Below are positions 1-6,749 of a stretch of DNA of 9,353 bases, one piece after another. The DNA comes from Candidatus Methanolliviera sp. GoM_asphalt (lineage in GTDB: Archaea; Halobacteriota; Methanoliparia; Methanoliparales; Methanoliparaceae), in the NCBI GenBank assembly GCA_902158745.1, contig CABGHH010000051.1:1-9353 (forward strand). Reading direction: 5' to 3'. The notes beneath the pieces were generated by a model. The model ran no database searches. It worked only from the letters and a program-made list of their open reading frames with translations, and had not been told where the DNA came from. Each line of letters begins with the position of its first letter. Within the stretch, counting starts at the first letter, position 1. A program made the translations under genes and the position numbers.

Positions 1-1209
1 ATCTTTAACGATCTCAGCGTAGGAGACATCTTCCGGCGGATTCGTTATTCTTCCTATTCTGGAAAGTTCGAGCATATCTCTCAAGAGATGGTCCATCTTC
101 TCGACGGCGTTTTTTATCATCATAAGGTCATTCTCTATATCTTCTCTCTCTTCTCTCTCGATATCCTTCTCAAGCATACCTACAAATCCACTTATCGTGA
201 TTAATGGAGATCGAAGGTCGTGGGAGACGGTATAAACAAATCTCTCCATCTCGGCATTCTTTGTTTTCACTTCATCCTTCACCTTCTTTTGCTCGGTAAT
301 GTCGTTTCCGATGCTCATAATTTCAACCGTACGCCCCTGTTTATCGAGAATGGCTTTGTTCGTCCATGAAACCCAAACTCGCTCTCCATTCCTCCGAATG
401 TTTTCATTGACGTTGGTTTTGTATTTTTCTGTATTTCTGTAAAGATCGAGGATCATCTCCCTCAGATCTCTTCCCGTCGATTCGATTTCGGGAACAAATG
501 TTCCAACGATATTCCGTCCTATTGCCTCCTCTCGGGTGTAGCCAAAGAACTCCTCTGCGAATCTATTGATGAAAGTAAGTGTCCCCTTCGTATCCGTTTG
601 CAGAATTATGTTGTTAGCACTCTCAACGAGATCGTGATAACGCTTTCTCGATTCTTCTATCTTTTCTTCTCGCTTTTTCATTTCACGCAGATCCCGTAAA
701 GCAACGATCGCTCCGATCGGATTACCATCTGAATCTCTTTTTGCGTGGACGTGGGCAGATACGGGAATTTTTCTTCCATCCTTTGTAAGGATTGTTCGCG
801 GAAGGTGGGTTGCATGCCCAGTTTTCATGATATCTTTTAGTGCCCTCTCACATTCTTTCCTCTCCTCCTCGACAAATACCATATTTGCCGGTTTTCCAAT
901 CAGTTCTTCTATGGATAAACCCGTGATCTCCTCCATAGCTGGATTACAATCTGTTCTGATACCGTCAAGATCGACGATATATAAGGGATCGGGCATCGTG
1001 GCAAATATTTCGGAGATGTATTCCCTTTCATCTTTCAATTCTCCAATATTTTTCGATGTTGCCTCGATCATCTCGTTTATCTTCTCGACGGTCTCACGAT
1101 GTTCTTTAGAGATCGAGCTTAAATCGACTCTTGCAGTAATATCTCCATTCGATACTTCATTCAATGCTCTATTTAGCACAGATATACTTCTATCTACCAC
1201 TTCTGCCAT
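1..1209 (-). CDS. PAS-PAS sensor histidine kinase, C-terminus beyond window
   Basis: I translated this frame by hand: 403 codons are open from ATG at 1209 to the left edge. The protein has no signal peptide or membrane segment, so it should be a cytosolic sensor. Residues 1-60 form a helical, HAMP-like linker. PAS 1 spans about 62-180 and PAS 2 about 188-312, ending in the usual DIT motif. A HisKA dimerisation helix follows, with the H-box SHDLRSPL and the predicted phospho-acceptor His330. The ATP-binding HATPase domain (N, G1, G2 boxes) must lie left of position 1 and is not seen. A GAGAGGTG ribosome site at 1218-1225 overlaps the stop of the upstream 78-residue gene, so translation is probably coupled. 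No response regulator is visible. PAS 1 closely resembles PAS 2 of the MCP-like protein two genes upstream. Family assignment is firm; the signal is unknown. Confidence 0.93.
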   Translation of the reverse strand, partial: MAEVVDRSISVLNRALNEVSNGDITARVDLSSISKEHRETVEKINEMIEATSKNIGELKDEREYISEIFATMPDPLYIVDLDGIRTDCNPAMEEITGLSIEELIGKPANMVFVEEERKECERALKDIMKTGHATHLPRTILTKDGRKIPVSAHVHAKRDSDGNPIGAIVALRDLREMKKREEKIEESRKRYHDLVESANNIILQTDTKGTLTFINRFAEEFFGYTREEAIGRNIVGTFVPEIESTGRDLREMILDLYRNTEKYKTNVNENIRRNGERVWVSWTNKAILDKQGRTVEIMSIGNDITEQKKVKDEVKTKNAEMERFVYTVSHDLRSPLITISGFVGMLEKDIEREEREDIENDLMMIKNAVEKMDHLLRDMLELSRIGRITNPPEDVSYAEIVKD

Positions 1210-1224
1210 TAAAATTACACCTCT

Positions 1225-1461
1225 CTACCCAAATCTATCCTTCAATTGACCTACTATGCGTCTTGCAGTGATCTCATCCTTGATGAAAGCGATCCTCTTC
1301 TCCATATGATCTAATAAGATCGGGAGATCTTCCTTCTTAAGATTCTTAAGATTGATATCGTTCTTCTCGATCTCTCCGCAGGCGTGGACGACCACTCCTT
1401 TGGCGAGAAATCCAAGATCCTTCTGAAGAGCATTTATCAAAGCTCTTGTCAAATCGTTCAT
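1225..1461 (-). CDS. Small helical protein of the PAS signalling operon
   Basis: This encodes a 78-residue soluble protein with no membrane segment and no motif I can name. Residues 1-28 look helical (start MNDLTRALINALQKDLG), followed by a VVVHACG segment with one cysteine at 28. The second half is highly charged and helical, with a 'KKEDLPILLDHMEKRI' stretch. Such helical tails sometimes occur at the ends of archaeal signalling proteins, but I do not recognise the family. The ATG overlaps the stop of the MCP-like gene as ATGA (1458-1461), with GGAG about 11 nt upstream inside that gene, so coupled translation is likely. The histidine kinase begins 15 nt downstream. Its position between two PAS proteins suggests an adaptor or partner role, which is inference only. 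The tight spacing argues that the gene is real. Confidence 0.72.
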   Translation of the reverse strand: MNDLTRALINALQKDLGFLAKGVVVHACGEIEKNDINLKNLKKEDLPILLDHMEKRIAFIKDEITARRIVGQLKDRFG

Positions 1462-3104
1462 CTGATGAGCTTCTCCAACTTGTCCATTATCTCGGCTAAG
1501 TTTTCAATGGTAGCCTTCGTCTCTTCTATACTCGCACTCTGTTCTTCCACGGATGCACTTACCTCTTCCACCTGAGAAGCATATTCGGTGGCTATCGAGC
1601 CTGCATCACCTGCCATCTGCTTCACGTTATCCATACCCTCGATCTGTTTAGTCCCAATCTCCGTTATCTTAACTGTTTTCTCGATATTTGAACTTGTAAG
1701 CTCGTTTATCTCATTGAGAGAATCTAAAGCACCTTTTATCCTCATCTTACTATCCATCACAGATTCTATCGTCCTATCTGATTCCTCTATCGTCTCATCG
1801 ATTCTTTTGCTAAGACCCTCTATGATCCCCTTCGCCTCTCTTGCATAGTTAGAAGAGCTCTTTGCCAGATCATCGATCCTCTTTGCAATGGATCTTAGTC
1901 CTCTCCCTTCTCCCCTCTCCTCACCCGATATATCTGAAACGACACCTGCTACCAGACCGAGTGTATCGGTTTTGTCAGCAACAGAATTTATGAAATCGGT
2001 CAGTTTAGATACTTTGGATACCTCAGAACTCAAATCTTTGATCTCTTTGGCGTTTTCCCCAAGCGTTCTATATATCTCGTCAAGAGACATTCCCGCCTCA
2101 ATCGCCTTCGAACTGCTTCTTTCTAAAACCTCTCTCATCAGATCTGCACTCTTCTCGATCTCTTCTGACATTCGCATGAAGCTCTTAGATTGTTCGGTAA
2201 GATCTTCCATGCTATTTATGATATTACTCAAAGAAGTCGCCTGATCTTCAGCTCCCTGTGCGGTTGAGTTCATCGCTCCAGCAATATCTTCTGAGGCGGT
2301 GGATATCTGGTTGTATGCGGCATTTAACTCTTTTATTGCGGTATTCAATACTAAAACGGTATCTTTTATCTGATCGATCATTTTACGGAGTTCAGTTATA
2401 TCTCTAAAGTTGAGAATCACTCCGCTCGGCTTCCCATCCTCCTCTCTCCTCACTGCGGTATCGGCTAGAACGGGTATCCTCTTCCCTTCTTTAGATCTTA
2501 TGGTCAATTCAAAATTATTCACGAACCCTTCTTCTACGGTCTCTTTTAAGAGTTTTTTCGCCTTTGGTCTATCCTCTTCCACCAATACCAGATTAGACGG
2601 CTTTCCTATCAACTCTTCTCTGGATAGGCCGGTTATATTCTCCAGAGCTGGATTAGAATCAACTCTGATGCCATCCATATTAACAACGCACAATGGGTCT
2701 GGCATGGAAGTGAGGAGATCTGTGGTATATCTCTGTGATTTCTCTAGATCTTCTTCTTTAGTCCTTAATTCGCTTACATCGGTGGCGGTCACTATAACGT
2801 TTTTAACATTTCCTCTTTCATCTTTGATGGACGAAAAATTAAGAATAGCCGGAAAAGTTGTTCCATCCCCCCTCGCTGTTACCTCACAGGCTGAAAATCC
2901 CGTTCTTTTAGACTCTTCGAAAGCATTTTTTATCTCTTCTTTAGCTCCTTTTTTGTATAGATCCTCTATTTTAGCTCCTATTATCTCATCTCTTGAACGC
3001 CCAAACAATCTTTCAGTAGCCAAATTTGTATCGATACGCTTACCATCTTTATCCACCAAACTGGTCGGAGTTGGAAGATTCTTGAATAAATTTATCTCGT
3101 CCAT
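1458..3104 (-). CDS. Cytosolic PAS-PAS protein with MCP-like signalling coiled coil
   Basis: This is a soluble 548-residue sensor. PAS 1 is at about 1-118 and PAS 2 at about 125-240, both ending in a TDVSEL/RDITEL-type motif. From about 245 to the end it is a long Ser/Ala/Glu-rich coiled coil like a chemoreceptor signalling domain, including EEVSASVEEQSASIEET near 523-539, an MCP-typical pattern. The hairpin tip (about 372-418) is strongly altered: where MCPs have a conserved LNAAIEAARAGE-type sequence, this one reads LGLVAGVVSDISGEERGEG, keeping only the GE and GRG elements. There is no transmembrane segment and no cheA/cheW nearby. The frame also allows GTG at 3113 and ATG at 3110; I prefer ATG at 3104 because GAGGGTGAT then lies at a normal distance. 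It is the first gene of the operon with the 78-residue protein and the kinase. A role in signalling to that kinase rather than in chemotaxis is inference. Confidence 0.88.
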   Translation of the reverse strand: MDEINLFKNLPTPTSLVDKDGKRIDTNLATERLFGRSRDEIIGAKIEDLYKKGAKEEIKNAFEESKRTGFSACEVTARGDGTTFPAILNFSSIKDERGNVKNVIVTATDVSELRTKEEDLEKSQRYTTDLLTSMPDPLCVVNMDGIRVDSNPALENITGLSREELIGKPSNLVLVEEDRPKAKKLLKETVEEGFVNNFELTIRSKEGKRIPVLADTAVRREEDGKPSGVILNFRDITELRKMIDQIKDTVLVLNTAIKELNAAYNQISTASEDIAGAMNSTAQGAEDQATSLSNIINSMEDLTEQSKSFMRMSEEIEKSADLMREVLERSSSKAIEAGMSLDEIYRTLGENAKEIKDLSSEVSKVSKLTDFINSVADKTDTLGLVAGVVSDISGEERGEGRGLRSIAKRIDDLAKSSSNYAREAKGIIEGLSKRIDETIEESDRTIESVMDSKMRIKGALDSLNEINELTSSNIEKTVKITEIGTKQIEGMDNVKQMAGDAGSIATEYASQVEEVSASVEEQSASIEETKATIENLAEIMDKLEKLIR

Positions 3105-3123
3105 CTTCATCACCCTCTACGTT

Positions 3124-3165
3124 CTTGGCACCAAGTTTATAAAGTTATTCCAAGTTTAACGTTAA
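3124..3165. promoter_or_regulatory. Repeat-rich operator candidate around the PAS operon promoter
   Basis: Three small symmetrical elements surround the TATA box. An inverted repeat CTTGG/CCAAG with a 2-nt centre lies at 3124-3135. A direct repeat CCAAGTTTA occurs at 3131-3139 and again at 3150-3158, 19 nt apart. A perfect 10-bp palindrome TTAACGTTAA lies at 3156-3165, upstream of the box. Flanking a TATA box with such repeats is typical of archaeal repressor or activator sites. No regulator can be named. Confidence 0.35.
3136..3143 (-). promoter_or_regulatory. Candidate TATA box of the PAS signalling operon
   Basis: Read on the minus strand this is TTTATAAA, in the only intergenic gap upstream of the operon. 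Transcription starting about 25 nt downstream would begin near 3114, giving a very short leader just before the GAGGGTG ribosome site. No transcription data were available. Confidence 0.5.
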
Positions 3166-3178
3166 CACAAGTAACGTA

Positions 3179-3400
3179 TTAACCATATATAAATTCTTGC
3201 GTTTTGTCGATGTGTCTTCTCGGGCAAGCAGTGCATAGCTCCCAAATTAACATATCAACAGATTTGAATATCACGGGCATTTTATTGAGATCATTGCCTA
3301 CAGATCTCACTACTTGAGTTCTGGGGCAGCTTATCTCGGTTAATTTTTCAACTTCTTCGCTGGTCCAAACCAGTTTTTTACGTTTGCTTTGGAATGGCAT
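3179..3400 (-). CDS. Hypothetical 73-residue Cys-containing protein
   Basis: This small basic protein is not recognised. It contains Cys25 in a CPR motif, a CxxC pair at Cys56/Cys59 again followed by PR, and His63, a spacing that could bind one zinc ion. The N-terminus is rich in Lys/Arg. There is no membrane segment. The ATG at 3400 has no evident ribosome site, but a TATA-like TTTATATG (minus strand, 3435-3442) would place the transcript start about 13 nt upstream, so it may be translated from a short leader. It stands alone between the PAS operon and the divergent TctA-like gene. The repeated CPR motif and the promoter suggest a real gene; its short length keeps this uncertain. Confidence 0.5.
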   Translation of the reverse strand: MPFQSKRKKLVWTSEEVEKLTEISCPRTQVVRSVGNDLNKMPVIFKSVDMLIWELCTACPRRHIDKTQEFIYG

Positions 3401-3434
3401 AAGATCAGTAAGGACGTTAGGTTAGATCACAAAC

Positions 3435-3442
3435 ATATAAAG
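3435..3442 (-). promoter_or_regulatory. Candidate TATA box for the 73-residue gene
   Basis: The minus strand reads TTTATATG here. The predicted start is near 3413, shortly upstream of the ATG at 3400. It lies back to back with the TATA box of the divergent membrane-protein gene only about 15 bp away, so the two promoters could interfere or be co-regulated. Confidence 0.35.
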
Positions 3443-3449
3443 AAATATC

Positions 3450-3457
3450 TATAAATA
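3450..3457 (+). promoter_or_regulatory. TATA box positioned for a leaderless GTG start
   Basis: TATAAATA preceded by an A-rich BRE-like stretch (AAGAAATATC) is centred about 25 nt before the GTG at 3478. Archaeal transcription normally starts about 25 nt after the TATA centre, so the mRNA probably begins at or next to the start codon. The absence of any Shine-Dalgarno sequence upstream of the GTG supports this. Confidence 0.6.
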
Positions 3458-3477
3458 ACCTCTAACCAGCCAAAGCC

Positions 3478-4749
3478 GTGGACCCATTCTTCCTCATCAT
3501 CGCCATCCTTTTTGGCTTTCTCCTCGGTGTGGTCTCCGGTCTAACTCCCGGAATACATGTGAACAATCTCGCATTACTCCTGCTGGGTATCGCACCTTTG
3601 GCTCCTCTGCCCCTCGCCTATATAGCGGTCTTAATACTCTCAAATTACATAGCGCATACGTTCTTTGATATAGTTCCTTCTGTTTTTATAGGCGCCCCGG
3701 ATGAAGAAACCGCCCTGGCGGTGCTTCCCGGTCATAGGTTGCTCTTGGAGGGGCGAGGTATCGAGGCAATAAAACTTTCTGCCACGGGAAGTGCCCTTTC
3801 AGTCCCGATCTCTCTTGCGATGATGCCGGTACTTTCTATTCTCTTCATTCACCTCTATGCGACCGTCGAGGCGATGACCTCTTACATACTGATCGCGATC
3901 TTGATCTTCATGGTTTTTATGGAGAGAGAGGAAAAGATCCCAGGGCAAGGTTCTTTCTCTTTCTCCAGACAGAGAAGAAGAATCTTTGCAATTTTATCGA
4001 TATCTCTCTCTGGGCTCCTCGGAACCTTTGCGTTCAGATACCAAGATATCTTTACACCACTCATACCGATACCCTCTTCTTTTCTTTTTCCCCTTCTGAC
4101 CGGTCTTTTTGGCGCTCCAATCATCGCCCAGAGCATAAGAAACAAGCCACAAATACCAGAACAGGATAAAAGAGAGATTACGATGAAGAAGAGGAGCATA
4201 TTTAAAAACTCTTTCATCGGCAGTCTATCGGGTTCTTTGGTCTCATGGCTTCCTGGCGTGAGTTCTGGTGTGGCAACGGTCTTGGCAAGATATTTCGTAC
4301 GGGGAGAATCCGAGGAATTTATAATATCACTATCGAGCGTTAATACGTCAAACGCCCTCTACAATCTTTTATTCTTCTATCTGCTTGGAATATCTCGCAG
4401 TGGAGCCATAAACGGTGTGAAGAGCTTATTGGGATTTATATCTCTCGATTGGTTTCTGATCTTCCTCGCCGTTGCAGTTCTCATCTCCTTATTCTCTTAT
4501 ATCGCTCTATTACATCTCTCTCCATCTTTATCGCTCATCTTCACGAGATTAAACTATACAACTCTCAATATATCAATCTTGATCTTCCTCTTTGGGATGA
4601 TATTACTCTTCACAGGGATAAATGGAATCTTGTTGTTTCTGCTCTCTTTCTTCGTCGGTTCGGCTCTCCAAAAGTTAGGTGTAAAGAGAACAAATGCGAT
4701 GAGCTGTATCATGATTCCAATTATTCTGATGCGTTTTAATATCATTTGA
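3478..4749 (+). CDS. TctA/DUF112-like polytopic membrane protein
   Basis: This 423-residue integral membrane protein has about ten or more hydrophobic helices. The first begins at the N-terminus and runs into GLTPGIHVNN (about 21-30), which matches the glycine-proline signature of the TctA/DUF112 permease family. A second, related motif, WLPGVSSGVATV, lies near 258-269, consistent with the two-repeat architecture of that family. Bacterial TctA is the large permease of tripartite tricarboxylate transporters, but no TctB or TctC partner gene is next to it, and archaeal members usually stand alone, so the substrate and mechanism are unknown. The GTG start is chosen from the TATA box 25 nt upstream and the lack of a ribosome site (probable leaderless mRNA). 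Its last 8 bp overlap the converging DMT-like gene, leaving no room for a separate terminator. Confidence 0.82.
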   Translation: MDPFFLIIAILFGFLLGVVSGLTPGIHVNNLALLLLGIAPLAPLPLAYIAVLILSNYIAHTFFDIVPSVFIGAPDEETALAVLPGHRLLLEGRGIEAIKLSATGSALSVPISLAMMPVLSILFIHLYATVEAMTSYILIAILIFMVFMEREEKIPGQGSFSFSRQRRRIFAILSISLSGLLGTFAFRYQDIFTPLIPIPSSFLFPLLTGLFGAPIIAQSIRNKPQIPEQDKREITMKKRSIFKNSFIGSLSGSLVSWLPGVSSGVATVLARYFVRGESEEFIISLSSVNTSNALYNLLFFYLLGISRSGAINGVKSLLGFISLDWFLIFLAVAVLISLFSYIALLHLSPSLSLIFTRLNYTTLNISILIFLFGMILLFTGINGILLFLLSFFVGSALQKLGVKRTNAMSCIMIPIILMRFNII

Positions 4750-5245
4750 GTGATTTTACAACACTCTCAGCACCTTGCACGAGAAAGACGGATCCCAGAA
4801 GTATCATCGCAATCCCGGAAATGTTTATAATGGTTAAACTTTCGTTTAGTAGAAGATATGCGACCAGAGAACATACCACAAATTTGCATCCGGTGAGCGG
4901 CCACGCTATAGAGGCATCTATGTAAGATAAAGCGAAGAAAGCGAGTGAAAAAGCAACGACGAGTAAAACCACGGCAAAAAAAGATATCTTAAAGGCCATG
5001 AATAGTATAATATATACCAACGAGACGATGAAGGCGATTTTAAGTATGTATGATGATTTAAACCGCGTGAATAGAGAGAGCCAGACCAGAGCAAAGACCA
5101 CAACTGCCACCCACAAACCTTTATCTGTAAGTAAAGAGCCATAATTTGCGATATCTATTCCCTGTTTGAATGCAACTGATGCAAACCCATAGACGATGCC
5201 CGAAAAAATTGCCAGTGAGACTCCTATGTTAAATTTGCGGTGCAA
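4742..5245 (-). CDS. DMT/EamA-like half transporter, second subunit
   Basis: This is a 167-residue, almost entirely hydrophobic protein with five or six predicted helices (about 6-27, 44-60, 67-109, 112-133, 138-157). The end has the DMT-superfamily pattern of an acidic residue followed by the last helix (LLNESLTIINISGIAMILLG). It is half the length of a usual ten-helix EamA protein. The start is TTG at 5245: an in-frame TGA lies immediately upstream, no other start codon is close, and GGGGGTGG (5251-5258) sits 5 nt before it. It overlaps the upstream half by 17 nt in a different frame. The two probably form a heterodimer, as in the ArnE/ArnF and some SMR pairs. A frameshifted single gene is the alternative. 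The substrate is unknown. Confidence 0.75.
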   Translation of the reverse strand: MHRKFNIGVSLAIFSGIVYGFASVAFKQGIDIANYGSLLTDKGLWVAVVVFALVWLSLFTRFKSSYILKIAFIVSLVYIILFMAFKISFFAVVLLVVAFSLAFFALSYIDASIAWPLTGCKFVVCSLVAYLLLNESLTIINISGIAMILLGSVFLVQGAESVVKSLK

Positions 5246-5717
5246 TCAGTGCCACCCCCATTATAATTAGTATCATCCCGAGAACCTGCCATATAGATAA
5301 TCTCTCTTTTAGATAAGAATATCCCAAGATCCCTGTGGCGATGAACTGCAACGAAGTTATCGAGAAGAGTATGCCAACCTCGCCAAACTTTAGAGATAAT
5401 ATCCAGATAAGATATCCCAAGATCCCGGTGACTATACCTGTGACCAGATACCCGTCGATGAGGCCAAATATCTTTGAATAATGCCCATACTTAAATGCCT
5501 CTGACCAAAATTCTTTCGAGAGATATCCCTTGGGACCGTGAACGAGTGGGCCGGTCCATAGTGGGAATAACTCATTATAAATCTCTTTTATACAATTCCC
5601 AATTGTGCCATAGTTAGGTGCGATATTGACAGAGTTCCATTGCTTGAAGAATATCGGGAAGATGCCCATCAATATCGCAGATATGACGACAAAGATCAGT
5701 ACGATATATGAAAGCAC
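5229..5717 (-). CDS. DMT/EamA-like half transporter, first subunit
   Basis: This 162-residue membrane protein has a helix at about 4-24, then an unusually long polar segment (about 25-85, rich in Tyr, Trp, Gly, Lys), then three helices (about 86-108, 113-133, 142-160). The end, LKERLSIWQVLGMILIIMGVAL, is the typical last-helix signature of DMT/EamA and SMR proteins (shown here for comparison in parts: LKERLS, then GMILIIMGV). The extra 60-residue loop after helix 1 is not typical of EamA domains. The GTG start at 5717 has no ribosome site but lies about 24 nt after a TATA box, so the message is probably leaderless. The stop lies inside the start region of the second subunit, implying coupled translation. 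It is the first gene of a two-gene operon. Confidence 0.74.
   Translation of the reverse strand: MLSYIVLIFVVISAILMGIFPIFFKQWNSVNIAPNYGTIGNCIKEIYNELFPLWTGPLVHGPKGYLSKEFWSEAFKYGHYSKIFGLIDGYLVTGIVTGILGYLIWILSLKFGEVGILFSITSLQFIATGILGYSYLKERLSIWQVLGMILIIMGVALIAPQI
5251..5258 (-). promoter_or_regulatory. Ribosome binding site that fixes a TTG start
   Basis: The minus strand reads GGGGGTGG, complementary to the archaeal 16S 3' end, 5 nt before TTG at 5245. It lies inside the last codons of the upstream subunit and is the main reason to accept two separate proteins rather than a frameshifted one. Confidence 0.6.
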
Positions 5718-5736
5718 GGTTCTACTTTTCGTTACG

Positions 5737-5746
5737 TTATAAAAAA
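5737..5746 (-). promoter_or_regulatory. TATA box of the half-transporter operon
   Basis: The minus strand reads TTTTTTATAA, centred about 24 nt before the GTG at 5717. No Shine-Dalgarno sequence precedes that GTG, so a leaderless transcript is likely. The T-run could also serve as the T-rich terminator of the upstream crotonase gene, which ends at 5791. Confidence 0.5.
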
Positions 5747-5790
5747 CTTCCTAAAACTTCTATAAATCTATACTCGATCTCAAACCTAAT

Positions 5791-6537
5791 TTACAGTTTA
5801 TTTGCAAGGATGCACATCACTTGGTTGCGGTTCTCCATCTGCAGCGCTTGCTCCAACCCTCCCGCGTCGATATTCTGATTGATTGCTTCTTTCGTCAAAC
5901 GCAACCCCAACGGATTTTTTGATGCCATCTTATTCGCCATCTCCACCGCTGTGGGCATCAGTTTCTCGTACGGAACTACACGACTCGCAAACCCGAGTCT
6001 TAAAGCTTCATCGGCATCCATAAAATCTCCCGTCAATAAAAATTCATAGGCGCGTCCTGCCCCAATGAGTCTTGGCAGAAAATAGCTACTTCCCATGTCC
6101 GCGCCGCCTAGACCGATGTTGATATAGGCGGCAGAAAATCTTGCATCGTGAGTTATGATTCGCACGTCAGATGCCATCGCGAAGCTAAATCCTCCGCCCA
6201 CCGCCGATTTGTGAATCGCACAGATGATAGGTTGGGGAATCTGGCGCATCAGAAGCTGAATTCTCGATATCTGTATCTGAAATCGGTAAATTTCATTTGC
6301 CTTAAGGTTAAAAAGCTTTTGAGCGGTTTCTTTCATATCCAGCCCGCCGCAAAAACCTTTTTCTCCGGCACCGGTCAAGATGATCACCCTCGTATGTAAG
6401 TCATACATCCTCTCCGTCCAGAATCCTTCAAGTTCATCCACCATCTTCTCGTTAACGGCGTTCAGTCGTTCGGGTCTATTAAGCGTAAGAATCCCGATAG
6501 CATCCTTTTGTTCGTATTTTAGGGTCTCATATTCCAT
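5791..6537 (-). CDS. Enoyl-CoA hydratase/isomerase (crotonase) family protein
   Basis: This 248-residue protein covers the full crotonase fold: NRPERLNAVN at 20-29, first oxyanion loop GFCGGLDMKE at 61-70, second oxyanion loop SAVGGGFSFAMASD at 111-124. Both glutamates of classical hydratases are absent by my alignment: the Glu144 position (rat numbering) is Ser118 and the Glu164 position is Tyr138. Instead GLGGADMGSSYFLPR (142-156) carries Asp147, near where dienoyl-CoA isomerases have an aspartate; a similar GLxGxDMGxSYLLPR pattern is known in some bacterial, notably actinobacterial, paralogues. It thus probably binds a CoA thioester, but hydration of simple enoyl-CoA is doubtful. ATG at 6546 is also in frame; AAGGA lies directly against it but 9 nt before ATG 6537, so I prefer 6537. 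No other fatty-acid genes are nearby, and the gene may be a transferred one. Confidence 0.88.
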   Translation of the reverse strand: MEYETLKYEQKDAIGILTLNRPERLNAVNEKMVDELEGFWTERMYDLHTRVIILTGAGEKGFCGGLDMKETAQKLFNLKANEIYRFQIQISRIQLLMRQIPQPIICAIHKSAVGGGFSFAMASDVRIITHDARFSAAYINIGLGGADMGSSYFLPRLIGAGRAYEFLLTGDFMDADEALRLGFASRVVPYEKLMPTAVEMANKMASKNPLGLRLTKEAINQNIDAGGLEQALQMENRNQVMCILANKL

Positions 6538-6633
6538 TTGAATCATTCCTTGAGGATCTATTCATACATTTTTCTCCTTATTAACTTAATGCTTTCCCTA
6601 AACACCTTCACACCCTCTATTATGGTTAAGCAT

Positions 6634-6645
6634 CTAAATATTAAA
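6634..6645 (-). promoter_or_regulatory. Possible TATA element of the crotonase gene
   Basis: The minus strand reads TTTAATATTTAG. A start about 25 nt downstream (near 6614) would give a leader of roughly 75 nt carrying the AAGGA site before the start codon. It is weaker than the other boxes in the window. Confidence 0.3.
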
Positions 6646-6749
6646 CTTAGGTCCGTATATGTCATTCATTCAACAGGCACTATGAACATGAATAGCTCTT
6701 CTATTGGCCATTCTCCATTCGCAAATGATGAAAGCCCCTATGTAGGCGC

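Noticed and set aside
827..3159. Several long open frames on the plus strand opposite the PAS operon (for example 827-1249, 1588-1848, 1888-2244, 2410-3159).
   Set aside because: They are antisense to well-supported PAS and coiled-coil proteins, have Ser/Leu/Ile-rich low-information translations, no family motifs and no ribosome sites. Antisense frames of Glu/Lys/Asp-rich genes are often open.
3882..4217. Minus-strand frame of 111 codons inside the TctA-like gene, and similar frames at 4449-4739 and 4554-4745.
   Set aside because: They overlap a well-supported membrane protein in other frames and show no independent features.
5229..5245. The two half transporters as one frameshifted EamA gene.
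   Set aside because: Not excluded, but a strong ribosome site sits before the TTG start, an in-frame stop precedes it, and each half has its own complete last-helix signature. Kept as two genes.
6557..6590. A minimal three-codon frame on the minus strand after AAGGAG upstream of the crotonase gene, as a possible leader peptide.
   Set aside because: Three codons followed by a stop give no recognisable attenuator features and could easily arise by chance.
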